DNA of 5,879 bases from assembly GCA_030609665.1 (NCBI GenBank), contig JAUWBW010000122.1, positions 1 to 5,879 on the forward strand, read 5' to 3'. Position 1 is the stretch's first letter. Each line of letters starts with the position of its first letter. The DNA is from Methanosarcinaceae archaeon (GTDB lineage Archaea > Halobacteriota > Methanosarcinia > Methanosarcinales > Methanosarcinaceae). Positions 5,282 through 5,879 of the stretch are shown one piece after another. The position numbers and the translations under genes were made by a program. The notes beneath the pieces were generated by a model. It did not search any database and was not told where the DNA came from. It was given only the letters and a program-made list of their open reading frames with translations.

Positions 5282-5308
5282 GAAAGTTTTATATCATATC
5301 ACAATATG
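5282..5308 (+). promoter_or_regulatory. BRE/TATA promoter and adjacent palindrome of the PSH gene
   Basis: GAAAG (5282-5286) resembles a BRE and is followed by TTTTATAT (5287-5294), a strong archaeal TATA box. Transcription would begin near 5316-5320, giving a leader of about 25-30 nt to the ATG at 5346. Overlapping the downstream flank is the inverted repeat CATAT-CACA-ATATG (5295-5308). It lies between the TATA box and the start site, where a bound repressor would block polymerase. Confidence 0.55.
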
Positions 5309-5345
5309 AACAATCATAAGATGCAATGGAATGGAGTCTGAAAAC

Positions 5346-5879
5346 ATGAGTTCTGAAAAGCCCCCTGAAAAGGCCCCTGAAAAAATAACTCTTTCAAGTT
5401 ACATACCAATAGTTGTAATGGCAGCCATCATCTTACTTGTGCAGGTCTTTGCTCTTCTCTTGGCAGCACCAATGTATGCGGAAGACATGGTAGCTTTTGA
5501 AGACCCCACGGCCACTACGAATTCGTTATTATACATAGGTATCATTTTAGTATTCACGTTCATGTTGCTTGTTGCGATCAAAAGGAACATGAAATGGATA
5601 ATACAACTTGTCATACTATTGGCAGTTGCGTCCACTCTATATTATGTACTCTATGCACTTCTTTCGGTAACATCTGTCTCCCCATCTACCAATAATATAG
5701 TATCTATCTTGTTATCCATAGGTGCGACCGTAGTTCTATACAAATTCCCTGAATGGTATGTCATCGATATTCTCGGGCTCATGATCGGCGCAGGTGCTGC
5801 CGCAATTTTCGGGATATCACTCGCAATTATACCAACCATTGTGCTTTTGGTATTGTTAGCAGTATACGATGCGATATCG
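5346..5879 (+). CDS. Presenilin/SPP-type intramembrane aspartyl protease (PSH), 3' truncated
   Basis: The first 178 residues are present; the frame is open at the window end. After a Pro/Glu/Lys-rich N-terminus (1-18) come six predicted membrane helices, at about 20-41, 61-78, 84-107, 117-131, 139-157 and 160-178. The sixth contains LLAVYDAIS with the YD pair at 174-175, the first catalytic Asp of the presenilin/signal-peptide-peptidase class. The second Asp, in a GxGD motif in helix 7, and the PAL motif would lie beyond the edge. The PEWYVIDILGL and GAGAAAIFGISL segments also fit archaeal PSH proteins (SPP_2 family). These enzymes cleave substrates within the membrane; the natural substrates in archaea are unknown. 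The start at 5346 follows GGAG (5333-5336) by 9 nt. An in-frame ATG at 5331 is possible but lacks a ribosome-binding site. Confidence 0.9.
   Translation, partial: MSSEKPPEKAPEKITLSSYIPIVVMAAIILLVQVFALLLAAPMYAEDMVAFEDPTATTNSLLYIGIILVFTFMLLVAIKRNMKWIIQLVILLAVASTLYYVLYALLSVTSVSPSTNNIVSILLSIGATVVLYKFPEWYVIDILGLMIGAGAAAIFGISLAIIPTIVLLVLLAVYDAIS

Larger units (their letters stand above)
4953..5345. other. Structured intergenic region between divergent genes
   Basis: This gap of nearly 400 bp separates the divergent genes at 4952 (-) and 5346 (+). It is AT-rich at both ends. In the middle are a 9-bp perfect inverted repeat (5038-5061), a set of nested repeats built on TGCAAATG/CATTTGCA (5071-5164) and a GC-rich island (5165-5220). 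Promoter-like sequences for both flanking genes lie at its margins. No credible protein-coding frame and no tRNA T-loop or acceptor pattern was seen. Confidence 0.7.

Noticed and set aside
5399..5839. Minus-strand open frames at 5399-5635 and 5651-5839
   Set aside because: Both are antisense to the PSH protease frame, whose helices and YD motif are clear.

Overview
The window looks like archaeal chromosome, most likely from a methanogen-related Methanosarcinales or ANME-type lineage. The evidence is TATA/BRE-type promoters, several genes with no Shine-Dalgarno sequence and a TATA box about 24-28 nt before the ATG, an archaeal-type topoisomerase I with a cysteine-rich tail, a lipoprotein rich in N-glycosylation sequons, and an archaeal presenilin-type (PSH) membrane protease. 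No marker here fixes the lineage, so the placement is inference.

Layout. Positions 1-284 hold no convincing gene. They contain a three-unit period-9 repeat (ATCCTGTNN), a hairpin followed by a T-run, and a short imperfect 13-bp tandem repeat. Positions 285-1133 (+) encode a surface lipoprotein that also has a C-terminal membrane helix (DUF5803-like). The 289-bp gap at 1134-1422 carries T-rich tracts, a perfect inverted repeat and the presumed topA promoter. Positions 1423-3750 (+) encode DNA topoisomerase I, the only housekeeping enzyme that can be identified firmly. Two small genes follow on the same strand, at 3872-4162 and 4283-4648; I do not recognise either one. The second has its own promoter, with two palindromic elements upstream. 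Its 3' end overlaps the convergent gene at 4626-4952 (-), which encodes a small protein with two membrane helices and a coiled coil. A gap of nearly 400 bp (4953-5345) contains nested inverted repeats and a GC-rich island that could fold into an RNA. The window ends inside a PSH intramembrane aspartyl protease gene, 5346 onward (+), cut just after its first catalytic Asp.

The genes do not form one obvious pathway. Most seem to have their own promoter, so this is probably a set of single-gene units. Three of the six proteins are membrane proteins. The most interesting parts are non-coding: the paired operator-like palindromes before the 4283 gene and the structured intergenic region at 5036-5220.
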